From the NCBI GenBank assembly GCA_910586215.1, contig CAJUGH010000016.1, positions 1-64,000 on the forward strand: a stretch of DNA of 64,000 nucleotides, given 5' to 3'. The notes below the pieces were generated by a model. That model worked only from the letters and a program-made list of their open reading frames with translations, was not told where the DNA came from and did no database searches. The stretch's first letter is position 1. Each line of letters starts with the position of its first letter. Source of the DNA: an uncultured Acetatifactor sp. GTDB lineage: Bacteria; Bacillota; Clostridia; Lachnospirales; Lachnospiraceae. The translations under genes were made by a program, and so were the position numbers. Below are positions 25,416-33,467 of this stretch, one piece after another.

Positions 25416-26891
25416 ATGCTGTACATAGGTGTGGATCTGGGAACCTCGGCGGTGAAGCTGCTGCTGATGGACAGCCAGGGAAAGATCGTGAATGTAGTAT
25501 CCAGGGAATATCCGCTGTATTTTCCCCATCCGGGCTGGTCAGAACAGAACCCGGAGGACTGGTATGAACAGACCGTGGCGGGGATCCGGGAGCTTGTCCG
25601 TGGCGTGGACAGGAGCCAGGTGGCGGGCATCAGTTTCGGGGGACAGATGCATGGGCTGGTGATTCTGGATGAGACAGATGCGGTGATCCGGCCTGCCATT
25701 CTCTGGAATGACGGCAGGACCACGGAGGAGACGGAGTACCTGAACACAGTGGTGGGCAGGGAAAAGCTGTCGGCTTATACAGCCAATATTGCCTTTGCTG
25801 GATTCACGGCACCCAAGATTCTCTGGGTGAAGAAGCATGAACCAGAGCATTTTGCCCGGATTGCGAAGATCATGCTGCCAAAGGATTATATTGCTTACAG
25901 GCTTACAGGGGTACACTGCACGGATGTGTCGGATGCCTCCGGGATGTTGTTGTTCGATGTGAAGAACCGCAGGTGGTCCAAGGAAATGTGCGAGATCTGC
26001 GGCGTCCGGGAATCCCAGCTGGGCAGATGTTATGAGAGTTATGAGACAGTGGGAACCCTTCTGCCGGATGTGGCGGCAGTGCTGGGATTGCAGGAGTCTG
26101 TGAAGGTAGCGGCAGGAGCCGGGGACAATGCGGCGGCGGCCGTGGGGACGGGAACCGTGGGGGACAATCGGTGCAATATCTCCCTGGGAACCAGCGGAAC
26201 TATTTTCATCTCTTCCAGACATTTCGGGGTGGACAGGTTCAATGCCCTGCATTCCTTTGCCCATGCGGACGGAAGTTACCATCTGATGGGGTGCATGCTC
26301 AGTGCCGCAAGCTGCAATAAGTGGTGGATGGATGACATCCTGGGTACCCAGGCGTACGGAGAGGAACAGGCACAGATTGGGAAGCTGGGTGAGAACCATG
26401 TATTCTTCCTGCCCTATCTGATGGGAGAGCGCTCTCCCCACAACAATCCCAATGCCCGTGCCACTTTTATAGGTATGACCATGGACACCACCAGGGCAGA
26501 CATGACCCAGGCCGTGCTGGAAGGGGTAGCCTTTGCCCTTAGGGATTCCCTGGAAGTGGCCAAGGAACTGGGGATCAGCCTTGCCCGTACCAAGATTTGT
26601 GGCGGCGGAGCCAAGAGTCCCCTGTGGAAGAAGATCATTGCCAATGTGCTGAACTTGAAGGTAGATGTGATCGAGAGCGAGGAAGGGCCTGCCATGGGCG
26701 GCGCCATGCTGGCAGCCGTGGCCTGCGGGGAGTATGCAGATGTGGAGGAGATCGCCAGCAAAGTGGTGAAGGTGGTGGATACCGTGGAGCCGGAACCGGA
26801 ACTGGTGGAAAAATACAATGCCCGCTACGCCCGGTTTAAGGAGATTTATCCTGCCTGTAAACAGGTGTTCGATGTGTTGTCTGCCATCTGA
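25416..26891 (+). CDS. xylB: Xylulokinase
   Basis: A 491-residue FGGY-family sugar kinase. It shows the N-terminal phosphate loop IGVDLGTSAVK, the xylulokinase-type GISFGGQMHGLV with the following ILWNDGRT, the LPKDYIAYRLTG segment, the C-terminal ATP-domain NISLGTSGT, and ICGGGAKSPLWKKI. It phosphorylates D-xylulose to xylulose-5-phosphate for the pentose phosphate pathway. Related FGGY kinases for ribulose or fuculose differ in the QMHG region, so xylulokinase is the best name. A GGGAGGT site precedes the start. It heads an operon with DUF4867 and a sugar isomerase. The upstream inverted repeat suggests repression by a sugar regulator. Confidence 0.9.
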   Translation: MLYIGVDLGTSAVKLLLMDSQGKIVNVVSREYPLYFPHPGWSEQNPEDWYEQTVAGIRELVRGVDRSQVAGISFGGQMHGLVILDETDAVIRPAILWNDGRTTEETEYLNTVVGREKLSAYTANIAFAGFTAPKILWVKKHEPEHFARIAKIMLPKDYIAYRLTGVHCTDVSDASGMLLFDVKNRRWSKEMCEICGVRESQLGRCYESYETVGTLLPDVAAVLGLQESVKVAAGAGDNAAAAVGTGTVGDNRCNISLGTSGTIFISSRHFGVDRFNALHSFAHADGSYHLMGCMLSAASCNKWWMDDILGTQAYGEEQAQIGKLGENHVFFLPYLMGERSPHNNPNARATFIGMTMDTTRADMTQAVLEGVAFALRDSLEVAKELGISLARTKICGGGAKSPLWKKIIANVLNLKVDVIESEEGPAMGGAMLAAVACGEYADVEEIASKVVKVVDTVEPEPELVEKYNARYARFKEIYPACKQVFDVLSAI

Positions 26892-26949
26892 ATCACAGGG
26901 GCATTACAGCGGCCCGGCCAGGTACCATGTCATCAGCCCTGCCTCGGAG

Positions 26950-27058
26950 CAGGGCGCATCCGGCGTATGTAGGAAACTAAGTCACAGGCCCGGATAGAAG
27001 CAGAGGACAGAAAGACAGGGCACATCCGGCGTATACAGGAAGACTAAGGCACCCCGGA
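26950..27058 (+). repeat. Two imperfect direct repeats between xylB and the DUF4867 gene
   Basis: AGGGCGCATCCGGCGTATGT at 26951 recurs as AGGGCACATCCGGCGTATAC at 27018. Both are followed by AGGAA, ACTAAG, CAC and CCGG at the same relative places, with a period of about 66 bp. This is a local duplication in the spacer. Confidence 0.6.
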
Positions 27059-27092
27059 GGACGGGAATAGAAGAGAAAGGACGTGTAACCGC

Positions 27093-27737
27093 ATGAATAT
27101 TTTATCCGTGAACGATCCGGCTTTTGCAAAATACGGCCAGATCGTGAAAAATGTAGATTTCACCGGACTGGTGGAGGCCATGAAGGCAACTCCCGTGCCG
27201 GAGGGAGTGGTCTATGAACCCAGCGTGAAGGAACTGGAGGCCTTGCCGGTGATGCAGGTGCTCACCGATGTGTTCTACGGGGAGATGCCCATCCAGATCG
27301 GCTACTGCAACGGGCACAATTCCAGGCTGAATGCCCTGGAGTACCACAGGAGTTCCGAGATCAATGTGATGGCTACGGATGCCATCCTGATGCTGGGGCT
27401 GCGCCAGGATGTGGAGGCAGATTATACCTATGACACCTCCAAAGTGGAAGCCTTCCTGGTGCCCGCGGGTACTGCTGTGGAGATCTATGCCACCACACTG
27501 CACTATGCGCCCTGCGGCGTGGATGGAAAGGGATTCCAGGTGACCATCGTGCTGCCCAAGGGAACAAACTATCCCCTGTCCACTCCCCATGTGCGGGCAG
27601 AAGGGACGGCCACGGACAGGGAGGACTGCCTGATCACCGCCACCAACAAATGGCTTATCGGCCATGCAGGGGGAGGTCTGGATGCAGGCAGCTTTCTGGG
27701 ACTGAAGGGGAAGAACCTGGATCTGGAACAGGACTGA
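27093..27737 (+). CDS. DUF4867 family protein
   Basis: A 214-residue soluble protein. Features are QIGYCNGHNSRLNALEYHRS near residue 70, DAILMLGLRQDVE, a FLVPAGTAVEIYATTLHYAP strand pair and FQVTIVLPKGTNYPL. The pattern of two His, a Glu and a beta-rich core resembles a cupin-like fold and matches the DUF4867 family. That family is often found next to sugar isomerases of the fucose type. A role as a mutarotase or sugar-binding epimerase would fit the context but is unproven. It is the middle gene of xylB-DUF4867-isomerase, 80 bp before the next start. Confidence 0.8.
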   Translation: MNILSVNDPAFAKYGQIVKNVDFTGLVEAMKATPVPEGVVYEPSVKELEALPVMQVLTDVFYGEMPIQIGYCNGHNSRLNALEYHRSSEINVMATDAILMLGLRQDVEADYTYDTSKVEAFLVPAGTAVEIYATTLHYAPCGVDGKGFQVTIVLPKGTNYPLSTPHVRAEGTATDREDCLITATNKWLIGHAGGGLDAGSFLGLKGKNLDLEQD

Positions 27738-27816
27738 TGCTGAAGCGGCATGACAGGAATTTTAATAATTGAAAAAGCGATTCATAAAAGAATACATATA
27801 ACAGGAGGATTTCAAC

Positions 27817-29301
27817 ATGAACAATTTACCACAGGTAAAAATCGGTGTCGTAGCCGTGAGCCGCGACTGCTTCCCGGAGAGTCTGTCCGTGAACAGAAGG
27901 AAGGCGCTGATGGAGGCATACACAGCCAAGTATGGCACGGACAGCGTCTATGAGTGCCCGGTGTGTATCGTGGAGAGCGAGATCCATATGGTACAGGCCC
28001 TGGAAGACATCAAAAAGGCTGGCTGCAATGCCCTGTGTGTGTACCTGGGGAACTTTGGCCCGGAGATTTCCGAGACCCTGCTGGCGAAACATTTTGATGG
28101 GCCTGCCATGTTCATTGCAGCAGCCGAGGAGAGCCAGAACGATCTGGTGGGAGGTCGTGGAGATGCCTATTGTGGCATGCTGAATGCCAGCTACAACCTG
28201 AAGCTGCGCAACGTGCGTGCCTATATTCCGGAGAACCCGGTGGGTACTGCCGCAGAGTGTGCTGACAGGATCCATGAGTTTATTCCCATTGCCAGGGCCA
28301 TCGTGGGCTTAAGTGACTTGAAGATCATCTCCTTTGGCCCCAGGCCCCTTAACTTCCTGGCCTGTAACGCGCCCATCAAACAGCTTTACAACCTGGGTGT
28401 GGAGATTGAGGAGAACTCCGAACTTGACCTGTTCGAGGCCTTCAAGAAGCACGAGGGGGATGAGAGGATCCCGGCCAAGGTGAAGGAGATGGAGGAAGAG
28501 CTGGGCACTGGCAACAAGAAGCCCGAAGTGCTGCCCAAGCTGGCCCAGTACGAACTGACCCTCCTTGACTGGGTGGAGGCCCACAAGGGATACCGCAAGT
28601 ATGTGGCCATTGCCGGAAAATGCTGGCCTGCTTTCCAGACCCAGTTCGGCTTCGTACCCTGCTATGTGAACAGCCGCCTGGCAGGCATGGGCATTCCCGT
28701 ATCCTGTGAAGTGGACATCTACGGGTGCCTGAGCGAGTTCATCGGCACCTGCGTCAGCAACGATGTGGTGACACTGCTTGACATCAACAATACCGTGCCC
28801 GATGACATGTATGATGAGTCCATCCAGGGTAAATTTACCTATACCCACAACGACACCTTTATGGGCTTCCACTGTGGCAACACCAACACCAGGAAGCTTA
28901 CCTCCTGCAGCATGAAGTACCAGATGATCATGGCCCGTACCCTGCCGGAGGAAGTGACCCAGGGGACACTGGAGGGAGATATCATTCCTGGGGACATCAC
29001 CTTCTACCGTCTCCAGTCCACAGCGGACAACAAGCTGCGGGCCTACATCGCCCAGGGCGAGATCCTGCCTGTGGCCACCAGGTCCTTCGGCGGCATCGGT
29101 GTGTTCGCCATTCCTGAAATGGGACGTTTCTACCGCCATGTGCTGATCGAGAAGAACTACCCCCACCATGGCGCCGTGGCCTTTGGCCATTACGGCAAGG
29201 CCCTGTTCGAGGTGTTCAAGTACATCGGCGTGCCTGTGGAGGATCTGAATTACAACCAGCCCAAGGGCGTACTGTATCCCACGGAGAATCCCTTTGCATA
29301 A
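27817..29301 (+). CDS. L-fucose/L-arabinose isomerase-family protein
   Basis: A 494-residue protein of the fucose/arabinose isomerase superfamily. N-terminal KIGVVAVSRDCFPESL and the VYLGNFGPEIS segment form the first Rossmann-like domain. The Mn-binding core includes CEVDIYGCLSEFIG, LLDINNT, and FHCGNTN, with GDITFYRLQ in the C-terminal domain. Members interconvert aldoses and ketoses (fucose/fuculose, arabinose/ribulose). With a xylulokinase in the operon, the natural substrate could be L-arabinose, D-arabinose, L-fucose or another pentose; sequence alone does not decide. An AGGAGG site precedes the ATG. A strong terminator ends the operon at 29381. Confidence 0.85.
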   Translation: MNNLPQVKIGVVAVSRDCFPESLSVNRRKALMEAYTAKYGTDSVYECPVCIVESEIHMVQALEDIKKAGCNALCVYLGNFGPEISETLLAKHFDGPAMFIAAAEESQNDLVGGRGDAYCGMLNASYNLKLRNVRAYIPENPVGTAAECADRIHEFIPIARAIVGLSDLKIISFGPRPLNFLACNAPIKQLYNLGVEIEENSELDLFEAFKKHEGDERIPAKVKEMEEELGTGNKKPEVLPKLAQYELTLLDWVEAHKGYRKYVAIAGKCWPAFQTQFGFVPCYVNSRLAGMGIPVSCEVDIYGCLSEFIGTCVSNDVVTLLDINNTVPDDMYDESIQGKFTYTHNDTFMGFHCGNTNTRKLTSCSMKYQMIMARTLPEEVTQGTLEGDIIPGDITFYRLQSTADNKLRAYIAQGEILPVATRSFGGIGVFAIPEMGRFYRHVLIEKNYPHHGAVAFGHYGKALFEVFKYIGVPVEDLNYNQPKGVLYPTENPFA

Positions 29302-29380
29302 TCATTGGGCCAGAAGGGCTTTCTGGGGAGCGGCAGAAACGATTCCTGGGGATAGGTGAGGCATAGATTTTGGTAAGGAA

Positions 29381-29418
29381 AAAGGCATTCCCGGATGAAC
29401 GGTGGGAATGCCTTTTTT
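29381..29418 (+). terminator. Intrinsic terminator of the xylB operon
   Basis: AAAGGCATTCCC and GGGAATGCC pair around a short loop and are followed by TTTTTT. Confidence 0.88.
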
Positions 29419-29466
29419 CAGTTGGCAGGAATATGAGAGAAACTGAAAATTTTTTTGTATTGCCTA

Positions 29467-29495
29467 TTTCCTCTTGCACTAAAATATGCTATAAT
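29467..29495 (+). promoter_or_regulatory. Extended -10 promoter of the restriction-modification operon
   Basis: TATAAT at 29490-29495 carries an extended TGC element. TTTCCT lies 17 bp upstream as a weak -35 box. Confidence 0.65.
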
Positions 29496-29536
29496 GAATA
29501 AGAACAGATGTTCTGATACGCAAAGATGGAGGAAAT

Positions 29537-31402
29537 ATGGCTACAGAACGAATTACGGAAAATATGGTTTTGCGGGAAATGAAATGTTTTATAGGGGAGA
29601 ATCCTTTCGGATATGTTTTTCCGCAGGGGGATGTCTCTGTTATGGATAAGATAGACCGGCTTTTGAGGCTGGCAGGCGGGAAGCCAAAGGTATGCAGCCT
29701 GGAAGACATGACTGGAAGCGGCAAGGGAAAGGCCAGGCCAGAATTTATCATTGCGTTTAAAAATGACATAGATACTATTATGGTAGTGGAGTGCAAGAAT
29801 AGTGCAAAGAAACATGCCAGTGTCCAGATGGATCATCCCTGTGACTATGCAGTGGATGGCGTATTGTATTACGCAAAATTTCTGAAGCAGGAATACCATG
29901 TAATTGCAATTGCAGTCAGCGGTATCAGTACATCGGACATGAAAGTGGATACATTTTACTGGGGCAGATTACAGGATACCTATTCTATATTGGAGAAAGC
30001 CAGGGACATTATCCTGGAACCTGTCAATTATGTGGAACTGGTGAAGGGGAAAAAGCTGAGCAAGACATATTCCCTGGATGGAATCAGAAATATGGCCATT
30101 GACATGCATAATTCCCTTCGGGAAATCAAAGTGACAGAAACACATAAGCCCATTTTTATTGCCGGGATTTTAATTGCATTGAATGATCCGGATTTTTTAA
30201 AAAGCTATTCTGCCCTGCCTTCCTATCATTCTGTCATGCAGAATATCCAGAATGCCATAGAAAATGTGCTGAGGAAGAGCGATATAAAAAGCAATCGAAT
30301 ACACTATATCAAGCAGGTGTTTGGTACTTTACAGGAAAACACAAAGTTTGCCGAGATTCCACTGGGACATTCCAAGTCGATTACCTGGTACATAGAACAG
30401 TTGGAGATGAAGATAAAACCTATGATGGATCATGCGGATCATACTGTGGATGCATTGGGAGTGTTTTACCATGAATTTATCAAATACTCTGGTGGAGATG
30501 GAAGCGGACTCGGTATTGTGCTGACGCCACAGCATCTGACGGAATTTATGTGCGACCTGGCTGGGGTGAATAAGAACAGCAGGGTGGTGGACATATGCTG
30601 TGGTTCGGGTTCCTTCCTGGTTACGGCCATGGGTAAAATGTTCCAGGGGGCCAACCGGGAGGAGAGTAAGCGTATCCGGGAGAGCGGAATATATGGGGTG
30701 GAGTTTGATGACGGTCTGTACACATTGGCCATAGCCAATATGATTATACGGAAAGACGGGAAATCAAATATTTATAAGGGGGATTGCTTTCATGAGGATA
30801 TTACAAGGGAACTGAAGGATAAGCATATCAATATCGGATTAATGAATCCCCCCTATTCCCAGAAGGATGTAGTTGAACTGGAGTTTGTGGAGCACCTGTT
30901 GGATATTCTGTCAATAGGGGGAACAGGAGTGGTGGTAGTACCCATGAGTTGTGCAATTGGGACGAAATATGGCCATGTGAGGGAACGGCTGATGAAGAAG
31001 CATACATTACAGGCAGTCTTTTCCATGCCGGATGACATTTTTTATCCTACAGCTACGAATGTCTGCGTGATGGTATGGGAGGCGCATACTCCCCATGATG
31101 CGTCCCAGGAGACTTTTTTCGGATATTACAAGGAGGACGGTTTTGTAAAGCGGAAGAAGCTGGGAAGGATAGACGCCTACGGAAAATGGGAGGCAATCGA
31201 GAAAAGGTGGCTTAGCCTGTATCGGAATAGAGATGTGGTGGATGGATTCTCTGCAAGGCGACATGTGACAAGCAAAGATGAGTGGCTGTGTGAGGCTTAT
31301 ATGAAGACGGATTATACAAAACTTACACAGGAAGACTTTCAGCAGACGATAAATGATTATTTGTCCTATTTGATTAAGAGTGGGGATGTTTATGAAGCTT
31401 GA
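29537..31402 (+). CDS. BcgI-like restriction-modification A subunit (nuclease plus N6-adenine methylase)
   Basis: A 621-residue fusion protein. The N-terminal domain has a PD-(D/E)XK-type pattern (Glu69, then E85-C86-K87 in VVECKN), as expected for an endonuclease. A helical linker follows. The C-terminal half is a type-I-like N6-adenine methylase with SAM motif VVDICCGSGSFLVTA and catalytic NPPY (437-440). Size and domain order match BcgI A (about 637 residues), the cleaving and methylating subunit of a type IIB enzyme that cuts on both sides of its site. Without its specificity partner it should be inactive; that partner follows with an 11-bp overlap. Base composition is clearly AT-richer than flanking genes, suggesting transfer. 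Confidence 0.82.
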   Translation: MATERITENMVLREMKCFIGENPFGYVFPQGDVSVMDKIDRLLRLAGGKPKVCSLEDMTGSGKGKARPEFIIAFKNDIDTIMVVECKNSAKKHASVQMDHPCDYAVDGVLYYAKFLKQEYHVIAIAVSGISTSDMKVDTFYWGRLQDTYSILEKARDIILEPVNYVELVKGKKLSKTYSLDGIRNMAIDMHNSLREIKVTETHKPIFIAGILIALNDPDFLKSYSALPSYHSVMQNIQNAIENVLRKSDIKSNRIHYIKQVFGTLQENTKFAEIPLGHSKSITWYIEQLEMKIKPMMDHADHTVDALGVFYHEFIKYSGGDGSGLGIVLTPQHLTEFMCDLAGVNKNSRVVDICCGSGSFLVTAMGKMFQGANREESKRIRESGIYGVEFDDGLYTLAIANMIIRKDGKSNIYKGDCFHEDITRELKDKHINIGLMNPPYSQKDVVELEFVEHLLDILSIGGTGVVVVPMSCAIGTKYGHVRERLMKKHTLQAVFSMPDDIFYPTATNVCVMVWEAHTPHDASQETFFGYYKEDGFVKRKKLGRIDAYGKWEAIEKRWLSLYRNRDVVDGFSARRHVTSKDEWLCEAYMKTDYTKLTQEDFQQTINDYLSYLIKSGDVYEA

Positions 31403-32393
31403 GATGGAGAATTGGAAGGAATATCCCATAGAAAGTCTGTTTCATATTGACAGGGGGAAGGCACTGACGACAGAAAATAAGGCAATATATGCCGGAAAGG
31501 TCCCTTGTATCAATGGTGCAGCAGAAAATAACGGGGTATTCTGCTTTTTAGACCGAAAAGTCGAAGAGATCGGATTTGTCCTGCATAAGGCACCAGCATT
31601 GTCCATGTCCAGAGTAGGGAATGCCGGGAAAACTTTTGTACAGCCGGAAGATTTTTATGTGGCAGATAATGCCTTTTGCCTCACCCTAAGAGAAAGCAGC
31701 AGTATATATGTATACCAGTTTATCAGTACGGCATTGAACCTGGAGATGTTCCGCTATTCTTATGGGCGGACAATAGCAATAGAAAAATACAGAAAAATGT
31801 TTATCAAGCTTCCGGCCCGGGAAAATGGGGAACCGGATTATGGGTGGATGGAATGTTTTATCAAAAGTCTTCATTACAAGAGAATTCATACGTCTGTATC
31901 AAGGATAGAGAAGGAGATCCATCCTTCGGAGTGGGGAGAGTATGCGTTAGGTGAGTTGTTTCGTTTTGAGAAAGGGAAACGCCTTGTGAAGGCCGATATG
32001 ATTCCTGGTTCTGTCAATTATCTGGGTGCAATTCGTGAAAACAATGGGGTTCGGGAGAAAATAGAAACGGATTATTTCTGGGAACCGAACTGTATAACGG
32101 TTAATTACAATGGCAGTGTTGGGGAAGCTTTCTATCAGGCAGAGCCTTTTTGGGCATCTGATGATGTGAATGTCCTATATGCAAAAGAGTTTTGGACACT
32201 GAATAAATACAATGCCTTGTTCATTATTACTGTTATCAAAGCAAACCGGTATCGTTTTAGTTATGGGAGGAAGTGGACATTGGAAAAGATGAAGGAGACG
32301 GTTCTTCGTCTGCCACGGAAGGAAGATGGAATGCCGGATTTTGTTTATATGGAAGAATATATAAGGTCACTGCCATATAGTGACCGGATCTGA
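31392..32393 (+). CDS. BcgI-like specificity (S) subunit with two target-recognition domains
   Basis: A 333-residue protein. Two similar halves each start with W-x-EY-x-x-x-LF and contain an NNG-x element, as in INGAAENNGVF and LGAIRENNGVR, and each ends with R-x-SYGR, then E-K, and LP (FRYSYGRTIAIEKYRKMFIKLP in the first half is matched by FSYGRKWTLEKMKETVLRLP in the second). This is the internal duplication of type I S subunits and of BcgI B (341 residues), where each half reads one part of a split target. ATG 31392 is chosen for a GGGG element upstream and overlaps the A-subunit gene by 11 bp; ATG 31404 and GTG 31380 are also in frame. AT-rich like its partner. The 3' end carries inverted repeats. 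Confidence 0.8.
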   Translation: MKLEMENWKEYPIESLFHIDRGKALTTENKAIYAGKVPCINGAAENNGVFCFLDRKVEEIGFVLHKAPALSMSRVGNAGKTFVQPEDFYVADNAFCLTLRESSSIYVYQFISTALNLEMFRYSYGRTIAIEKYRKMFIKLPARENGEPDYGWMECFIKSLHYKRIHTSVSRIEKEIHPSEWGEYALGELFRFEKGKRLVKADMIPGSVNYLGAIRENNGVREKIETDYFWEPNCITVNYNGSVGEAFYQAEPFWASDDVNVLYAKEFWTLNKYNALFIITVIKANRYRFSYGRKWTLEKMKETVLRLPRKEDGMPDFVYMEEYIRSLPYSDRI

Positions 32394-32396
32394 AGA

Positions 32397-32423
32397 GTCA
32401 CTGTTCACTCCGTTCACAGTAAC
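32397..32423 (-). repeat. Right-end fragment of the GTTACTGTTCAC element, inverted
   Basis: CTGTTCACTCCGTTCACAG is the reverse complement of the conserved right end (CTGTGAACGGAGTGAACAG) of the elements at 35133 and 52002. It lies four bases after the stop of the specificity gene. The flanking TGAAGAGT is duplicated on both sides. Confidence 0.6.
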
Positions 32424-32460
32424 CTGAAGAGTGACCGTAACATAAAATCAGTGCGGAAGC

Positions 32461-32489
32461 TTGCCATGAGGGTACAGGTGTGGTATGCT
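32461..32489 (+). promoter_or_regulatory. Promoter of the SDR gene
   Basis: TTGCCA at 32461-32466 and TATGCT at 32484-32489, 17 bp apart, about 40 bp before the start codon. Confidence 0.5.
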
Positions 32490-32526
32490 GATCCTATCAG
32501 CGAATAAAACAAAAGGAGGCGTTATC

Positions 32527-33327
32527 ATGGGATTTTTAACAGGAAAGACAGCAATCATCACAGGTGCAGGACGTGCTGTCCTAAGTGACGGCAGGTGCGG
32601 ATCCATCGGCTACGGCATTGCCACGGCCTATGCCAAGGAGGGAGCCAACCTGGTGATCACAGGCCGCAACGTGAAGAAGCTGGAGGATGCCAAAGAGGAA
32701 CTGGAGCGGCTCTATGGCATAAAGGTGCTGATTGTCCAGGCAGATGTGAATGCAGGGGCAGACAATGAGGCAGTGGTGGCAGAAGTGGTGAAGCAGACCA
32801 TGGACACCTTCGGCAGGATCGATGTGCTGATCAACAATGCCCAGGCATCTGCCTCTGGTGTGACCCTGGCGGAGCACACCACGGATCAGTTCAACCTGGC
32901 CCTGTATTCCGGGCTATATGCGGCATTTTACTATATGAAAGCCTGCTATCCTTACCTGGTCGAGACGAAGGGATCCGTGATCAATTTTGCCTCCGGTGCA
33001 GGCCTGTTTGGCAATTACGGACAGTGTGCCTATGCGGCGGCCAAGGAAGGCATCCGTGGCCTGACCCGGGTGGCGGCCACAGAATGGGCTAAGGACGGCA
33101 TCAATGTGAACATCATCTGTCCCCTGGCCTGGACGGCCCAGCTGGAGCAGTTCGAGAAGGCTTACCCAGATGCTTTCAAGGCCAATGTGAAGATGCCTCC
33201 TGCAGGCCATTATGGGGATGCAGAACTGGAGATCGGCCGGGTGTGTGTACAGCTTGCCCATCCCGATTTCAAGTATATGACCGGGGAGACATTGACTTTG
33301 GAGGGTGGCATGGGCTTAAGGCCGTAA
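32527..33327 (+). CDS. Short-chain dehydrogenase/reductase family oxidoreductase
   Basis: A 266-residue SDR. The cofactor loop starts TGAGRAVLSDGRCGSIGYG: the usual TG-x3-G-x-G carries an insertion of about seven residues. Then come NNAQAS (NNAG-like), the catalytic Ser in NFASGAG, and Tyr-x3-Lys in AYAAAKEG. The end, LTLEGGMGLRP, is typical. It resembles NAD(P)-dependent sugar or steroid dehydrogenases of gut Clostridia; the substrate is unknown. ATG 32527 has AAAGGAGG at ideal spacing; the frame-extending ATG at 32485 overlaps the -10 box. It forms a single-gene unit with a terminator at 33400. Confidence 0.85.
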   Translation: MGFLTGKTAIITGAGRAVLSDGRCGSIGYGIATAYAKEGANLVITGRNVKKLEDAKEELERLYGIKVLIVQADVNAGADNEAVVAEVVKQTMDTFGRIDVLINNAQASASGVTLAEHTTDQFNLALYSGLYAAFYYMKACYPYLVETKGSVINFASGAGLFGNYGQCAYAAAKEGIRGLTRVAATEWAKDGINVNIICPLAWTAQLEQFEKAYPDAFKANVKMPPAGHYGDAELEIGRVCVQLAHPDFKYMTGETLTLEGGMGLRP

Positions 33328-33399
33328 GGGAAACAGAAGCGGCTGGGATACCCTTGGAAAGTTATGTGGAAGCAGGAGGGAATCTGGCATATGGATTGG

Positions 33400-33430
33400 A
33401 AAAAGCGCAGGTGTTTCGCCTGCGCTTTTT
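33400..33430. terminator. Bidirectional terminator between SDR and AraC genes
   Basis: AAAAAGCGCAGG and CCTGCGCTTTTT pair around a seven-base loop. The A- and T-runs on either side serve both convergent genes. Confidence 0.88.
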
Positions 33431-33467
33431 GTAATGACTCCAGGATGATCCGGCACCTTGAAGGAAT

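Noticed and set aside
27817..29301. Naming the isomerase fucI or araA
   Set aside because: Superfamily membership is clear but the substrate is not; context gives a xylulokinase, not a fuculo- or ribulokinase.
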